A stretch of DNA of 54,086 bases from Microcoleus sp. AS-A8 (GTDB lineage Bacteria > Cyanobacteriota > Cyanobacteriia > Cyanobacteriales > Coleofasciculaceae): the NCBI GenBank assembly GCA_039962225.1, contig JAMPKV010000035.1, positions 1 through 54,086 of the forward strand, in the 5' to 3' direction. A program made the position numbers and the translations under genes. Below the pieces are notes generated by a model. It was given only the letters and a program-made list of their open reading frames with translations, had not been told where the DNA came from and made no database searches. This document shows positions 16,699 to 26,697 of this stretch, one piece after another. Every line of letters starts with the position of its first letter. The first letter of the stretch is position 1.

Positions 16699-19683
16699 TT
16701 ATTTGGGATTGTTAGATGAATTTATCAACTGAGGCTCACCCAGCAATTCCTCCAGAAAAGATCCATCAATCGTGACATCTTTATCCGGTAAGAATCCAAG
16801 GTTTTGCAAGAGCATATTGCGCTCGTTCCGAATAGTCTCTGTATTTATTTCCTGTTTTAGATTTTTCGTATCTGATGCACTTCCAGACCTTAAACTGGGC
16901 AAATTAATTACTTCCCATTGGTAACCCTTACCAGCATCGCGATCGCCTAACAACAGTTTTTTGTATGCAATATTTTGGCTTTTCTGGACTTCCGTTGGTG
17001 GTTTAGGAATAATATTGAACCCACATAATACATTCTCCATAAACCGTGGTGCATTGGGATCTCTAGGAATAAAGCCTTCACCCCACAGTGCTGTTGGCAC
17101 TCTCTTAAAAATAGGCTGCCAAGAAAATTCGGGATTAACCAGCTTATTCTGATGTTTGATTTCAATCTTATGGGTACTGCTCAAGCTCGATCTCAAGTCC
17201 ATCGGTCGGATTGAAATTTTTGGCTCCCATGCTCTATACTCATCAGAATCGGCCATATTACTGGCAGTAGATGGAATCGCAGAGTCGGTAGAAATCGCGA
17301 ATTCCTTAGGGTTGATAATCCACTCTTCTACGTTGTCACGCTTAACTTTCCCGATTAGACCATCGGCGACAGCAATGTTGCAAATTTCGGTATCAGCAGG
17401 TAGCAGGGACGCTTTAAATTCTTGCCAGGTGAGAGCTTTCGGTCTGGGAGGGAGAGAACTGCCAAACCTCATCTCGACGGATACGGGACCCACTTCCAAA
17501 AACGCTCTGCCTGAGAAAGGCGGTCCCCAGATTTGTAAACTTGCCCGGATATCTAGCGAGACGGTTCTCCAGCAAATCTTGACAGAGGCCCTGATTTCCA
17601 GAGCAACAGTGGCTTCGTAATAGAACGGCTTCCAGGCAATCAGGAAGTGAGCCTCAATTTTGTAAGTGGCTTTGACATTTCCTTGTTCAAAGCTAGCCTC
17701 CATGCAGACCCCTGCCATTAATGTGGAAGCAGTGAGGGCAAAGTACCCTTCTCCCTTAATAGAAAGGTTTTCATTCAATTGCCACTCCAGCTTGAGTCGT
17801 GGCACCTGGGGATAGTGGCTGGGAACTTTGAATTTAGGATGATACCCCCCTAAGGTGAGAACAAAGTCTCCTTCATGCTCACCAGAGAACCAACTGTAAA
17901 AGGCAAAGCCTCCACTGAGATAGCACTTCTTAGACAGGATGTAAGACCCTTTTTGCAGGTTCGCTTCAACCCGTAAAACTCCTTCATCGGGAATATAAAC
18001 AGCTTTGAGGGCAAGTTTAGCTTCTGCAACGGGTTCAATATCTAAATCGACTGCACCAGGCGGAGCAACGAGGGAGGCTAGCCCTAAAATATGAAATTCT
18101 GTACGTTTACCTAGTTTAACGATGAGTAGAACAAAGGCATCTACAATCTTGAAGGAGGTAAACTTAACGCCAATGGCAAAAAACATCTCCCCTGAGGCAG
18201 GCTGAATGTAAGGCCCTAAACTATCAAGTATTTGTAGCAGGTCTTTACCTGTGTCCTCGCCTCCTATTGCAAGCTTGACAAAAGGAAAGTCTTCAACAGC
18301 TTCAACAGTTTCAGGCGGATTTAATCGACGGTTGTAGCCAAAGCCTGCGGCTAAACCCGTTACAAAGAAGGCTGGGGGACCCCCAAGAGGATAATCTAGC
18401 AGAGCAAAGATAAACAGCGATGCCTCGCCTTTGACTTCCGCGTAGGAGCCAATCGCTGAGAGGGTAATCTTTTTACCTTTAAAACTGGTGCCAATAATGA
18501 CGGCACCGCTGTATTCCTCATAAATGACAGGGTTCCCGTTTTCATCTAGTTGAATTGCGCCTTGTTCGTCTTTCAGGGTCAGAGTTTTGCGGAGCAAGGC
18601 ACCGCCAATTTCTAGACAGCCTCCGCCGGAGTAGTGAATGCCCAGTCCGTTCAGCCGGAATTTGGGTTTGAACTCGGTGAGAGAGGAGCCAACGCCTAAG
18701 CCATTGCAGGAAAGGGTGATGCCACCAAAGGAGAGGGAGGCATTAAGAAAAAACCATAGTTCTGAGTTCTGGAATTGCATCCCCACCTGTTGCAAGGTGA
18801 GAGGACCCAGCTTTTTGTTAACGTCAATCCAGGTAATAGTGTCATCTACGTTAGGAGGAGCCTGGGCTAATGCCTTGAATTTTTCGTTTTTAGGGTTTTG
18901 TTCAGTTTTTGAGATTGATGTCTCAGACTCCTGTGGGGTAAGGTCAGCCTTTGCAGTATTGGTAATCTGACCCCTTTGAGAAGAGGCAGCACTAGACCTG
19001 TTTTTTTTGCTGCGGGAGAGGGGTAAAGTGACCCATTGTGGGTTGTTTTCCAAAGTGAGGCAGGCACTCAGATATAGTCCTGACTGCAAGGCAGGAGGCT
19101 TTTCTGTTTGCTCTTCTTTACTGGAAAGGACGGGCGGTAATGAAAGACCCTGCGGTAGGTTCAGGGTGTTGACCAACTCGGCGGAGATGTCCTGATAGGC
19201 ATAGAGAATTTGGACGCCGTTGATGCGGGGGGTGAAGTCAGTAGGGAGTTTGTCGCCGATGAGGGGCAAATCAGCCAGGTTGATATCGAGTCCCAATGTA
19301 GCACCCACTAAAAAGGTAGGGGATGCTTGGGGTTTGTTTTTAGCTGAATCGGGAGCCTTTTGATAAGCTAGGAAAACTTGCTGAAGAGAGAATGCTAACC
19401 CGGTGGGCAGTTGATCGGCGATGCTAGGAATGAGATAACTGATGAGTTCTGAGATATCGATAGAATCACCAGTTTCGTTGCGGTAGGCAGCGGTAAACCC
19501 CGCAAATGAGTTTGTAGGCGTAGAAAGGGTGGCAAATTCAAATCGTCGCTGCTGAAGGATAAGGTAGACTTTTTTCTGTTGGGAACCAGGGTCAGTTTCA
19601 ACAACGAGGAGAAGAGAAGTTGGCTGATCACCCAGGGTGAGTTCTGCTTGAATACCAAGAGTCAGTGAGGGTGAATTGCTCAT
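16699..19683 (-). CDS. DUF6603-containing large protein
   Basis: This 994-residue protein has a DUF6603-like core over about residues 290-735. It is recognisable from KLGPLTLQQVGMQFQN, SLSFGGITLSCNGLGVGSSL and FRLNGLGIHYSGGGCLEIGG, then many beta-strand repeats such as LEVGPVSVEMRFGSSLP. The first 250 residues also form beta-rich blocks and end in a Ser/Lys-rich linker. There is no signal peptide. The pattern of alternating short strands suggests an elongated beta structure. The start has a good Shine-Dalgarno (AGGAA, 7 nt before ATG). It sits between the collar protein and the 683-aa-class gene. The biochemical role of DUF6603 is unknown. Confidence 0.8.
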   Translation of the reverse strand: MSNSPSLTLGIQAELTLGDQPTSLLLVVETDPGSQQKKVYLILQQRRFEFATLSTPTNSFAGFTAAYRNETGDSIDISELISYLIPSIADQLPTGLAFSLQQVFLAYQKAPDSAKNKPQASPTFLVGATLGLDINLADLPLIGDKLPTDFTPRINGVQILYAYQDISAELVNTLNLPQGLSLPPVLSSKEEQTEKPPALQSGLYLSACLTLENNPQWVTLPLSRSKKNRSSAASSQRGQITNTAKADLTPQESETSISKTEQNPKNEKFKALAQAPPNVDDTITWIDVNKKLGPLTLQQVGMQFQNSELWFFLNASLSFGGITLSCNGLGVGSSLTEFKPKFRLNGLGIHYSGGGCLEIGGALLRKTLTLKDEQGAIQLDENGNPVIYEEYSGAVIIGTSFKGKKITLSAIGSYAEVKGEASLFIFALLDYPLGGPPAFFVTGLAAGFGYNRRLNPPETVEAVEDFPFVKLAIGGEDTGKDLLQILDSLGPYIQPASGEMFFAIGVKFTSFKIVDAFVLLIVKLGKRTEFHILGLASLVAPPGAVDLDIEPVAEAKLALKAVYIPDEGVLRVEANLQKGSYILSKKCYLSGGFAFYSWFSGEHEGDFVLTLGGYHPKFKVPSHYPQVPRLKLEWQLNENLSIKGEGYFALTASTLMAGVCMEASFEQGNVKATYKIEAHFLIAWKPFYYEATVALEIRASVKICWRTVSLDIRASLQIWGPPFSGRAFLEVGPVSVEMRFGSSLPPRPKALTWQEFKASLLPADTEICNIAVADGLIGKVKRDNVEEWIINPKEFAISTDSAIPSTASNMADSDEYRAWEPKISIRPMDLRSSLSSTHKIEIKHQNKLVNPEFSWQPIFKRVPTALWGEGFIPRDPNAPRFMENVLCGFNIIPKPPTEVQKSQNIAYKKLLLGDRDAGKGYQWEVINLPSLRSGSASDTKNLKQEINTETIRNERNMLLQNLGFLPDKDVTIDGSFLEELLGEPQLINSSNNPK

Positions 19684-19756
19684 AGCTATTCCTTCCTGTT
19701 TTTAGCTGCCTCAGTTGTTGTTAAATCCTCAGAACCAGTTACCGATACATCCTCAT

Positions 19757-20596
19757 CTAAACTTTCATGATGAAGCATAAAACGTAATAAGGTGGCATCT
19801 GATCGCTTTCTTGAGGCTGTATAGTTGCTTCATGCTTATGCCCATAGTTACCACCTACAGATGAGGTATCCCAGTGTCGTTCTGATCTATCCCACCATCG
19901 ACTCCCATAGTCCCTAGCATCTGCCCAGTAGTAGCCACCTTTTCCATGATCTTCTCCACCATCAGGTCGTCCATCGAATTGATTCGCTATTCGGTAGCTA
20001 TGTTTATGAGAAGGTATTTCTTGCTCAGTTAATTGATGTTCAAGAACTTCAACTTTGTAATTATGCTGTTTGCTACCACCGCTTTCATTCAGATGGTATC
20101 CATCTCCAGCAGATAGAATAAATCTTCCCCTTAGATCAGGGGTTCCTTTGGTTCCATCACAAAGTGCCCAACCATAAGGGAGAGCATCTGCTGCTCCGCT
20201 CCACATCATGATCATGCCTGTTACAAAGGCACCTTCACCTTCAAACTTTCTCGCACTCACGGTATTGTTGACCGTGAGTGAATTTGCCACTACCTCCCCC
20301 TTCACCTCCAAGGAATCTAACGCTACTTCTCCCTTCACTTCTAGGGAATCTGCCGCTATTTTCCCCTTTACATCTAGTTGAGTTTCCGGATCGGGTAGTT
20401 TGTTAATGCCAATCCGTCCGCTACCAACTCCGCTCTCCTTTTGTTCGGTAATACAGGTTTTAGTCACACCCAGTATTATTTTTTTATCCATATATCCTGG
20501 TAAGTTGTAGTAGGCTACATGCAAATTACCAATGCCTGAACGAAGTGAGGTTTTAAGTTTGTTTATTGTAATGAATAAATCCTCGTTCTGTTTCAA
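19757..20596 (-). CDS. Tail-collar fibre protein, C-terminal part
   Basis: This frame of 279 codons from a TTG ends in a phage tail-collar domain: MIMMWSGAADALPYGWALCD, GTKGTPDLRGRF and a C-terminal MPPYYVLCFIMKV. Before it lies GSGRIGINKLPDPETQLDVK and a short repeated strand motif (DSLEVKGEVALDSLEVKGEV) typical of trimeric fibre stalks. The frame stays open upstream of the TTG without an ATG to 20746, directly after the TGA of the next feature, and that extra segment includes VIEKSDSTVEDPTWIIKPNF. I infer that it is the C-terminal part of one 598-residue protein interrupted by a stop codon. Collar proteins bind receptors or cap spikes. Confidence 0.75.
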   Translation of the reverse strand: MKQNEDLFITINKLKTSLRSGIGNLHVAYYNLPGYMDKKIILGVTKTCITEQKESGVGSGRIGINKLPDPETQLDVKGKIAADSLEVKGEVALDSLEVKGEVVANSLTVNNTVSARKFEGEGAFVTGMIMMWSGAADALPYGWALCDGTKGTPDLRGRFILSAGDGYHLNESGGSKQHNYKVEVLEHQLTEQEIPSHKHSYRIANQFDGRPDGGEDHGKGGYYWADARDYGSRWWDRSERHWDTSSVGGNYGHKHEATIQPQESDQMPPYYVLCFIMKV

Positions 20597-20746
20597 TGTG
20601 AATTGCTTCAGACGAGCTTGCTCATCTTCTCGTTTCCAGGCGAAATTTGGTTTAATTATCCAGGTTGGATCTTCTACAGTTGAATCTGACTTTTCTATGA
20701 CCCAGTAACCTTCTTTAGATGCTTTTCTGGAAGGTTCTATATTTTT

Positions 20747-21556
20747 TCATACAAATATTTCACACTCTTCTGTCTCATCTTTTTTGGCAAGCGCCCAAGC
20801 TTCTTCTTTATTTCCTTCTACATCAATTGTGATTTCAAACTTCGATTTTTCGTTTAAAGTAATTACATCTTGACCTACATTTACAATCTGAAGTAGGAGG
20901 GATTGAGACTCTGAACCAGTATTGAGAAGGGTAGGTGCATAAGCAAACGTAACAGTTAAACTGGCTGCTCTTTCCCCAGAGTGATTGAGAACGGTGAGAA
21001 TAATTATCTGCCTTTGAGCATCGATAGCGTTTCGTTGTGCGTTAGCATTTTCATCAGATTTCTCCTGTGCCAAGTAGAAATCTTTATAATTGATCTCTAA
21101 TTGAGTAACCCTTGCTCCCTCAATAGAATTTGCGCCAATACCAACCAATGTAATAAATTGAGTTCCTTGTTGTTCTATAACCAGATCCTCCTTTCGTTTG
21201 AGGAGAAAAAGCGAAACCGTGCGATCGCGATTTTCATAAGGCCGACTCATGCTCCAGCCGTCTTTACTGACTTCACTCAAATCAATCTTTTCGCGGGATC
21301 TCTGTGAGAGTTGATTAGGTCTGAATTTCAGTTCTATATGATAATTGTTAGAGCTAGGAGCTTCTATATCGGATTGAGTAGACTTCCCAAGATTGATTGC
21401 CTTGGGAGAGAGATTTTTAATCTCTAAATTGAATCGCAGGTCATCAGGATTATCGTTGATGTAAAGAATATTGTAATCATTCCGTTCATAGTAATTGTAG
21501 AGTCCAAATGAGAGCAGGTTTTGTTGTAAAAAATCTTCATGGGTTTGGTCAGGCAT
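20747..21556 (-). CDS. Fibre protein, N-terminal part (ends at an in-frame TGA)
   Basis: The 269-residue product begins MPDQTHEDFLQQN after a GGAATCC-type ribosome site and is beta-rich (LVTLVGIGANSIEGA-type and FEITIDVEGNKEEAWALAKK segments). It stops at TGA (20747-20749), and the same frame then continues into the tail-collar frame with no shift. In proteins of this type that I know, the -DVEG-KEEWAL- segment is followed by a W-I-KP stretch and a NLYI-Y-NLPGY stretch; both occur after the stop here. So the two frames most likely were one gene. The stop could be a real nonsense mutation, a readthrough site or a base error. Confidence 0.7.
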   Translation of the reverse strand: MPDQTHEDFLQQNLLSFGLYNYYERNDYNILYINDNPDDLRFNLEIKNLSPKAINLGKSTQSDIEAPSSNNYHIELKFRPNQLSQRSREKIDLSEVSKDGWSMSRPYENRDRTVSLFLLKRKEDLVIEQQGTQFITLVGIGANSIEGARVTQLEINYKDFYLAQEKSDENANAQRNAIDAQRQIIILTVLNHSGERAASLTVTFAYAPTLLNTGSESQSLLLQIVNVGQDVITLNEKSKFEITIDVEGNKEEAWALAKKDETEECEIFV

Positions 21557-21638
21557 GGTAGGATTCCTGATTTTTCAATAGTTAATAGTGGCTATTCAGC
21601 AAAGTGCTAAATTATGAGATATGCAACTAGAAAGGAGT

Positions 21639-24600
21639 TCACGAACTATTGGTTTGGTGTTCGAGCTTTTTCAACTTGAGCCAGCCTTCTCGTAACTCCT
21701 GCTTGGCAAAAACAGCTTCCATCTGTACTGGACGAATTTTTACTGCACAGACATCCAGCGCCATTTCAATATGTTTTTGCCATCTTTGATAAGGTTCTTC
21801 TAGCTCGCGTTGCGATCGCTTGTCATAGGGCGTTACTAGCACTTTATCGTTCTCTACTGTCAGCCAACCCACCTCACGCTTAAGCAGGTGTTCCCAAATT
21901 GTTTCTCCGCTCAAGTTCTGTTCCTTGCCTTGGTTCTGGAGTTGGCTACTCTGGTTTGCATTTCCCAAGGTTTGGCTGCGTGACTGAATTTGGAGTTGGA
22001 GATGTTGGACAAACACTTCTCGTGTAATTTCTCCAATCATTGAAATTTCTGACCAATTTTTATCTTCATGCTGCTCGAACCAGGACCAAGTGTAACCCTG
22101 TTCATCAGGGAGGGGTAAATGCATTCTGCGGGGCGTCAGAATAGGAGCCGTTAAAAATGAAATTGAAATTGTCTTCAGGGCATCCACATAATGTTCTTTG
22201 GGAATGGAAATGTCTTTTGTGGGCACAATTCCCGTTACCGCATGGACTTTCGTCCTAGGATCAATCAGTGCTGTCACGACCTGGGGAGCAGCCTGTACTG
22301 TTTGGTAAAACAGATGCGGCGTGGTGACAATTCGCTCATGGTTTACACCCTGTGCTTGGGCAATATAAACCTGCTGACTCAGGTTGCCAGCGTCGTCCTC
22401 TAGCCAGTAGCCCACCAGCCCATCACTGAGTTTGCGATAATCTCCCAGGCGAATGGGAAATTGTACCTGCTCAAATTGATTGGTTTCCCGCTCTGTTCGT
22501 TCTAAATCTTGTCGAAAAACCGACCAATCCTGGTTGATAGCAGGTCGCCCCTGTAATTGTAGATTGAGCGTCGCCCGTACCACTGCAATGGGTTGCCCCA
22601 TGATCAGCGCGATCGCAGGGTCACGATCTACATCCTCCGGTTCAATGTTTTCCCATGCCGTCCGCACTGCTTGTATAAATTCCTCTAAAAACCTATCTGT
22701 TGCGGTGGAATCGGTATCGTCCCCTCCGCACAGCGTCTGCAATACTCGCTTTAAATAGGGGTTCTCAATGCTGTCAAGGGTGTGGGCAGTTTGGGGCGCA
22801 CTCCGCCAACGCTCCTCTCCAGCTTGACGGATTTCTATTTCCCCTAATGAGTGACCTGCTGCATCGTAAATTTCCAGGGTGTTGTCAATAAAATCGGGCA
22901 GAATCCACCCGCAGATGGGGTTTAAGCATGGATGAGACGAGGCTTCTCCTTCATAGTTAGGATTGCCAGAAAGCCAACGGAAATTAAGTCGGGTTCCCTG
23001 CACTAGGCGTGGTGGCAGGGCAATGGTTTCTGTAGTCTCAATAGACTGGTTAGTTGCGTTGTAGTCCTTTGTACGGATAAGAGTGGGTTTGAGATGGTCT
23101 GGGGTGAGAGTGTGTTGCCATTGTAGGGTTTGGGTCTGCCCGAAGGTATCAACCAGGCGCAGCCGCAAAACCTTGAGGCTTCCGGCTCGAATCGGGTTGA
23201 AAAAATTCAACGGTTGCGGTGCACTGATGATACGGCTGGCAACAGTGCTGCTAACCAAGTCAGCAAAGCTTTGGTACTCCGGAAAACCAATGGGATCGGC
23301 GATGTCGAGTTGTAGGGTTTGCCGACGGCCTAACAATGCTTGGTTCAATCCACTCAAACACTGGGAGAGACAGACCGTCTGCCGCAGTTCTTGATAAGCA
23401 AGCAACAGCGATATGTAAATCGCATATTGCGCCCTCTGCTGCTCAGAATACTCACTCTCTGGAGCAAGCAATTGAGTTTGCAACCATTTAATAAAATTGT
23501 CTACCTGCGTTGGAAAGAAATTTGCTTGGGACAGTTGTTCCTGTTGGCAGTAGTGCTCAAAAACAGGCTGTTTGCTGAAGTAATCAGTAATTCGCTCTTC
23601 GTGGTGCACGGTCGCATGGCTGCTGAGGAAACTCCGACCGCTGTAGATATCCTGAACAATCGTGCTGTCGCTGAAGTTGTCTTCTAGATCCTGCTGTTTT
23701 AGATCAATTGCGTTGGAGTCGAGCTGATAGTGACGGGTCAGAAAATTGGTTGGATAGTTGCGATTGGATGAAAGGTTACTACCTTGACCTTTGACGGGGT
23801 AGAACGCAACTTCCCACTCCAACATGAAGGGATTCCAGGGCTGTTCTTGCCAGATGGTATGCCCTGGGTGGTTTACTGAGTCAGTTCCAATCAATTGAGC
23901 GATTTGCCGATCTAATGCGTTTAGGAATTCATCGGCATCTTCAGGATTGATTTGAAGCTGACCGCGCCAAAAAGATGCGATCTGCTGGGCAAAGCCAGAT
24001 GGTTCTGGGTTCCAGAGGTTACAAGTCAGGGGCTGATCCGCAGAAATAGGGGGGGCAGTAAACCTTGCCGCTTCTCCAACCACCATAACGACTGGTTCAG
24101 TGGGCTGCCAATAACGAGGTGCAGGAAGAGGTTGCAGTTGATAGGCGATCTGTGATGCAGTTCTGGTATCAGGTTCAGTTGGGAATAAGTTATCTAATTG
24201 CTGGACGAGAAAATTGATATGGTCAGCAATTCTCTGCGCTAACGAATTCGGATTGTTTGCAGAAGTCTCTGGTGAAGCAGCAGCCCTGATTACTTTTCCT
24301 TTATCGTCAGTTTCTAAAGTTAAGATTCCTGTTTCAGATTTCAGGCGATCTAAGGCAGCAATGCCTTGGGTCTGGATAAAATGCTTGACTTGATCTGGTC
24401 TGGGATACTCAGTTAGCCTGCCAATCGGCGGATAGCCACAAACGATGTACTTATACCAATCCGCAAAGAGTTGGTCTTGCCGAGACTCTATTTCGCGAAG
24501 CGCTCGATTATATTCCTCTTGCGACTCATTAAGGTGCAAAAGTGCGCTGGCAAGCTCATCAGGAATCAAGGGTTCGGAGGCATTCCTGGCAGTCGATGAA

Positions 24601-25742
24601 GGGTTGCCAGATTCTTCGCTTTCGGATGGAATGTTCCAATCCTGTTTAGGATCTACTTTCTCGATACGCCAGAGGATACCTGCTGCTAATCCTGCGAATC
24701 CTTTTTCGTGGCGGGCTTCCTTGAGCCGAGTGTCTAAGTCTAAATGATGCCCCTCCAGGGCGGCGGACAGTTGTAGCGCTTCTAAATAGTTCTCTAGTGC
24801 CTGTTTGGATGCCAGTGGGGTTGCTTGATTTGTGGTGACTCGATCGGCTAGATACGCAGATAAAGCTTCTGTCCCGGTATTGGCCAGCGCAATTGTGACC
24901 GGTGTATCACCCTCAGATTGTGCTTTGTTGGATAACGCTTTCCGGAAGGTCAGGCGACCATAGCAGAGCATCTGAGTGGGTAGTTCATCCCCATTGACAA
25001 TCCATTTGTGTTCATCTTCTAAAGCCGCTTTGAATGATTTCCCTAATTTTGAAATATTCTGCAAAAACTGCTTTAGATAATCTTGATCTGGATCGCTGTA
25101 CCATCCCCAAACATCATAGTTAAGCTTCTCGGTTGCTTCCTGAACTTCAGCATCGTAGCCGCCAAAAACGCTATAGGCGTTGGGATAAAATGCAGCAAAA
25201 GCGGGGTCGCCATAGCCAATTGCAGTTAACTGGTTCCCCCAATATTCTGCGAGTGCATCCTTTAGGGGCCAATCCTTGAGGGGGACTTGGCGACCTAAAA
25301 AGCGAAAGGGTTGATATTTCCCTTCATCAGGCTTGGCGGGAAAGGGAATACAAACATTTTTAGCGGTACTTTTCTCAGGCCACAGATAATCACTTTCAAC
25401 AACCCAGGCTTTAGGATTGAGTGTCCCTCCCCGACGGGTAATTAACCAACGATTGGGAACGGCTGGAAATTGTGGGCTTTTTCCCTCTTCTTGCTTGCCT
25501 TGACACAGTGCTTTCGGTAATCGCCAATGTAAATGAGTGCCCGCAGGGGCTAGAAAGTTGCAGCTTTGAAAAGGAGCCGTAACAATCGATTCACTGATGT
25601 TGGTGACGTGAGTGTTGACATCTCGTTGTCCATCAAAATATGGCAACCGACTAAAGTCTGCCATTGCCCCAGCGAGTAACTCACTCTTGGATAGACAGAG
25701 GGCATTGACTTCAATGGGAACCATTAAGTAGCGATCGCGCAT
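21639..25742 (-). CDS. 1367-aa protein of unknown function
   Basis: This is the largest gene of the plasmid. The N-terminus reads VPIEVNALCLSKSELLAGAM, then FSRLPYFDGQRDVNTHVTNI and THLHWRLPKALC, followed by PNRWLITRRGG. Later segments include long glutamine-rich helices and WQQHTL-type strands. I do not recognise a named domain, and there is no signal peptide or membrane segment. The Met at codon 7 (25724) is an alternative start, since no ribosome site precedes 25742, where a HIP1 site overlaps. Its place between the 205-aa gene and the fibre gene marks it as the core of an uncharacterised assembly. Its N-terminal style (HLHWRLP, PNRW) also occurs in other proteins from DUF6603 neighbourhoods as I recall them. 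Confidence 0.75.
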   Translation of the reverse strand: MRDRYLMVPIEVNALCLSKSELLAGAMADFSRLPYFDGQRDVNTHVTNISESIVTAPFQSCNFLAPAGTHLHWRLPKALCQGKQEEGKSPQFPAVPNRWLITRRGGTLNPKAWVVESDYLWPEKSTAKNVCIPFPAKPDEGKYQPFRFLGRQVPLKDWPLKDALAEYWGNQLTAIGYGDPAFAAFYPNAYSVFGGYDAEVQEATEKLNYDVWGWYSDPDQDYLKQFLQNISKLGKSFKAALEDEHKWIVNGDELPTQMLCYGRLTFRKALSNKAQSEGDTPVTIALANTGTEALSAYLADRVTTNQATPLASKQALENYLEALQLSAALEGHHLDLDTRLKEARHEKGFAGLAAGILWRIEKVDPKQDWNIPSESEESGNPSSTARNASEPLIPDELASALLHLNESQEEYNRALREIESRQDQLFADWYKYIVCGYPPIGRLTEYPRPDQVKHFIQTQGIAALDRLKSETGILTLETDDKGKVIRAAASPETSANNPNSLAQRIADHINFLVQQLDNLFPTEPDTRTASQIAYQLQPLPAPRYWQPTEPVVMVVGEAARFTAPPISADQPLTCNLWNPEPSGFAQQIASFWRGQLQINPEDADEFLNALDRQIAQLIGTDSVNHPGHTIWQEQPWNPFMLEWEVAFYPVKGQGSNLSSNRNYPTNFLTRHYQLDSNAIDLKQQDLEDNFSDSTIVQDIYSGRSFLSSHATVHHEERITDYFSKQPVFEHYCQQEQLSQANFFPTQVDNFIKWLQTQLLAPESEYSEQQRAQYAIYISLLLAYQELRQTVCLSQCLSGLNQALLGRRQTLQLDIADPIGFPEYQSFADLVSSTVASRIISAPQPLNFFNPIRAGSLKVLRLRLVDTFGQTQTLQWQHTLTPDHLKPTLIRTKDYNATNQSIETTETIALPPRLVQGTRLNFRWLSGNPNYEGEASSHPCLNPICGWILPDFIDNTLEIYDAAGHSLGEIEIRQAGEERWRSAPQTAHTLDSIENPYLKRVLQTLCGGDDTDSTATDRFLEEFIQAVRTAWENIEPEDVDRDPAIALIMGQPIAVVRATLNLQLQGRPAINQDWSVFRQDLERTERETNQFEQVQFPIRLGDYRKLSDGLVGYWLEDDAGNLSQQVYIAQAQGVNHERIVTTPHLFYQTVQAAPQVVTALIDPRTKVHAVTGIVPTKDISIPKEHYVDALKTISISFLTAPILTPRRMHLPLPDEQGYTWSWFEQHEDKNWSEISMIGEITREVFVQHLQLQIQSRSQTLGNANQSSQLQNQGKEQNLSGETIWEHLLKREVGWLTVENDKVLVTPYDKRSQRELEEPYQRWQKHIEMALDVCAVKIRPVQMEAVFAKQELREGWLKLKKLEHQTNSS

Positions 25743-25884
25743 GGTAACAAACTCATGGGGCAGGCGGCTTCCCTGGAATAGGATAGGGGCTGCAATTCCT
25801 AGGGATAAACGTTAGTCATTACATTGACGTTAGGCTTTTTCAGCTAACAGATGTAGCGATTCATCCAGATAATGTCCTTGAGGC

Positions 25885-25912
25885 TGTAGGTTGAGCAGAG
25901 CCTCAACCTACA
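25885..25912. repeat. Strong hairpin between the 205-aa and 1367-aa genes
   Basis: TGTAGGTTGAG and CTCAACCTACA form a perfect 11-bp stem with a 6-base loop. No T-run follows on the minus strand, so it is probably not a simple terminator. It may process or stabilise the operon message or reflect a small mobile repeat. The surrounding gap (25743-26005) holds no gene. Confidence 0.55.
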
Positions 25913-26005
25913 ACAGATTCAAAATTGGCAGATTGAGCGCAACGCACAATACGAAATTGTGAGATTTTGGAGAGCTTGCCAATCCATCAGAGCAGGCGTT
26001 TAACC

Positions 26006-26623
26006 TTATTTGCCAGCCGATAAAGCGGCAATCTCTTTGCCTGCTGGAAGAGCAGCTTGGACTCCCTTAATGGACTCTTCTAGCACTTGCGTCACTCTCT
26101 CCTCTTTAATTCCTTTGGCAATCACAACAAACAATCCATTGAATTTGAAAAAGTCACCTTGTTGCTCTGGAGACGTTGGGCAACGGGCACTGGCAGCAAA
26201 CAAGTAATCGCTTTTCCCAGCTTTGTCTTTTTCCTTGGGATGCTCTTCAAAGTATTTTGCCGTGTCTGACTCTGGATACTGCTTGTAGTACAGGGCTCTA
26301 ACTGTCAGTTCAGCGTTGAGGACTTTTTTAATTAGATTGTCCAATGGCCCGATTCCTGTAGGTGCTTCTGCTTTAGGATCTAAGAATGCCACGGACTCTT
26401 TGCTCATTTTGAAATCCTGAGTCGCAATGGCTTGTATAGCTGCTCCGAGCGCACCGATTTCCAAAGGCTTGGCAAGTTCAAGTTCAAGACCATAATCCTT
26501 GGTCTTGTCGATGGGAGTTCTTGGCATGAGATCAACCGTTTGCTGATTGATCTCAATTTGAACGCCAACATACACTTCTTTTTCTTTTGCTGAGTCTTTT
26601 CCCTGGCTTTTTGTGTCTGCCAT
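26006..26623 (-). CDS. 205-aa protein, first gene of the DUF6603 operon
   Basis: The protein starts MADTKSQGKDSAKEKEVYVG after AGGAAATT-ATG. It has an alternating hydrophobic pattern with EVYVGVQIEINQQTVDL, then LELELAKPLEIGALGAAIQA, a Lys/Glu-rich charged loop and DFFKFNGLFVVIAKGIKEE. The N-terminal 20 residues are charged and disordered. I do not recognise the family. As the promoter-proximal gene of a long operon with fibre-like and DUF6603 proteins it is probably a structural or chaperone component. Immediately upstream lies a dispersed repeat and reverse-transcriptase relics. Confidence 0.65.
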   Translation of the reverse strand: MADTKSQGKDSAKEKEVYVGVQIEINQQTVDLMPRTPIDKTKDYGLELELAKPLEIGALGAAIQAIATQDFKMSKESVAFLDPKAEAPTGIGPLDNLIKKVLNAELTVRALYYKQYPESDTAKYFEEHPKEKDKAGKSDYLFAASARCPTSPEQQGDFFKFNGLFVVIAKGIKEERVTQVLEESIKGVQAALPAGKEIAALSAGK

Positions 26624-26697
26624 AATTTCCTATTGAAATTAAATATTGGATGTTTGAGAGTCTCTAAAAACTTTACAGTTTTCTCAATGCTCTACAC

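Noticed and set aside
20747-20749. TGA as a selenocysteine codon
   Set aside because: No selenoprotein family and no SECIS-like hairpin directly after it; nonsense, readthrough or error is simpler.
14640-26623. Contractile injection system
   Set aside because: There is a collar-like fibre but no sheath, tube, baseplate, spike or AAA+ ATPase gene recognisable on the plasmid.
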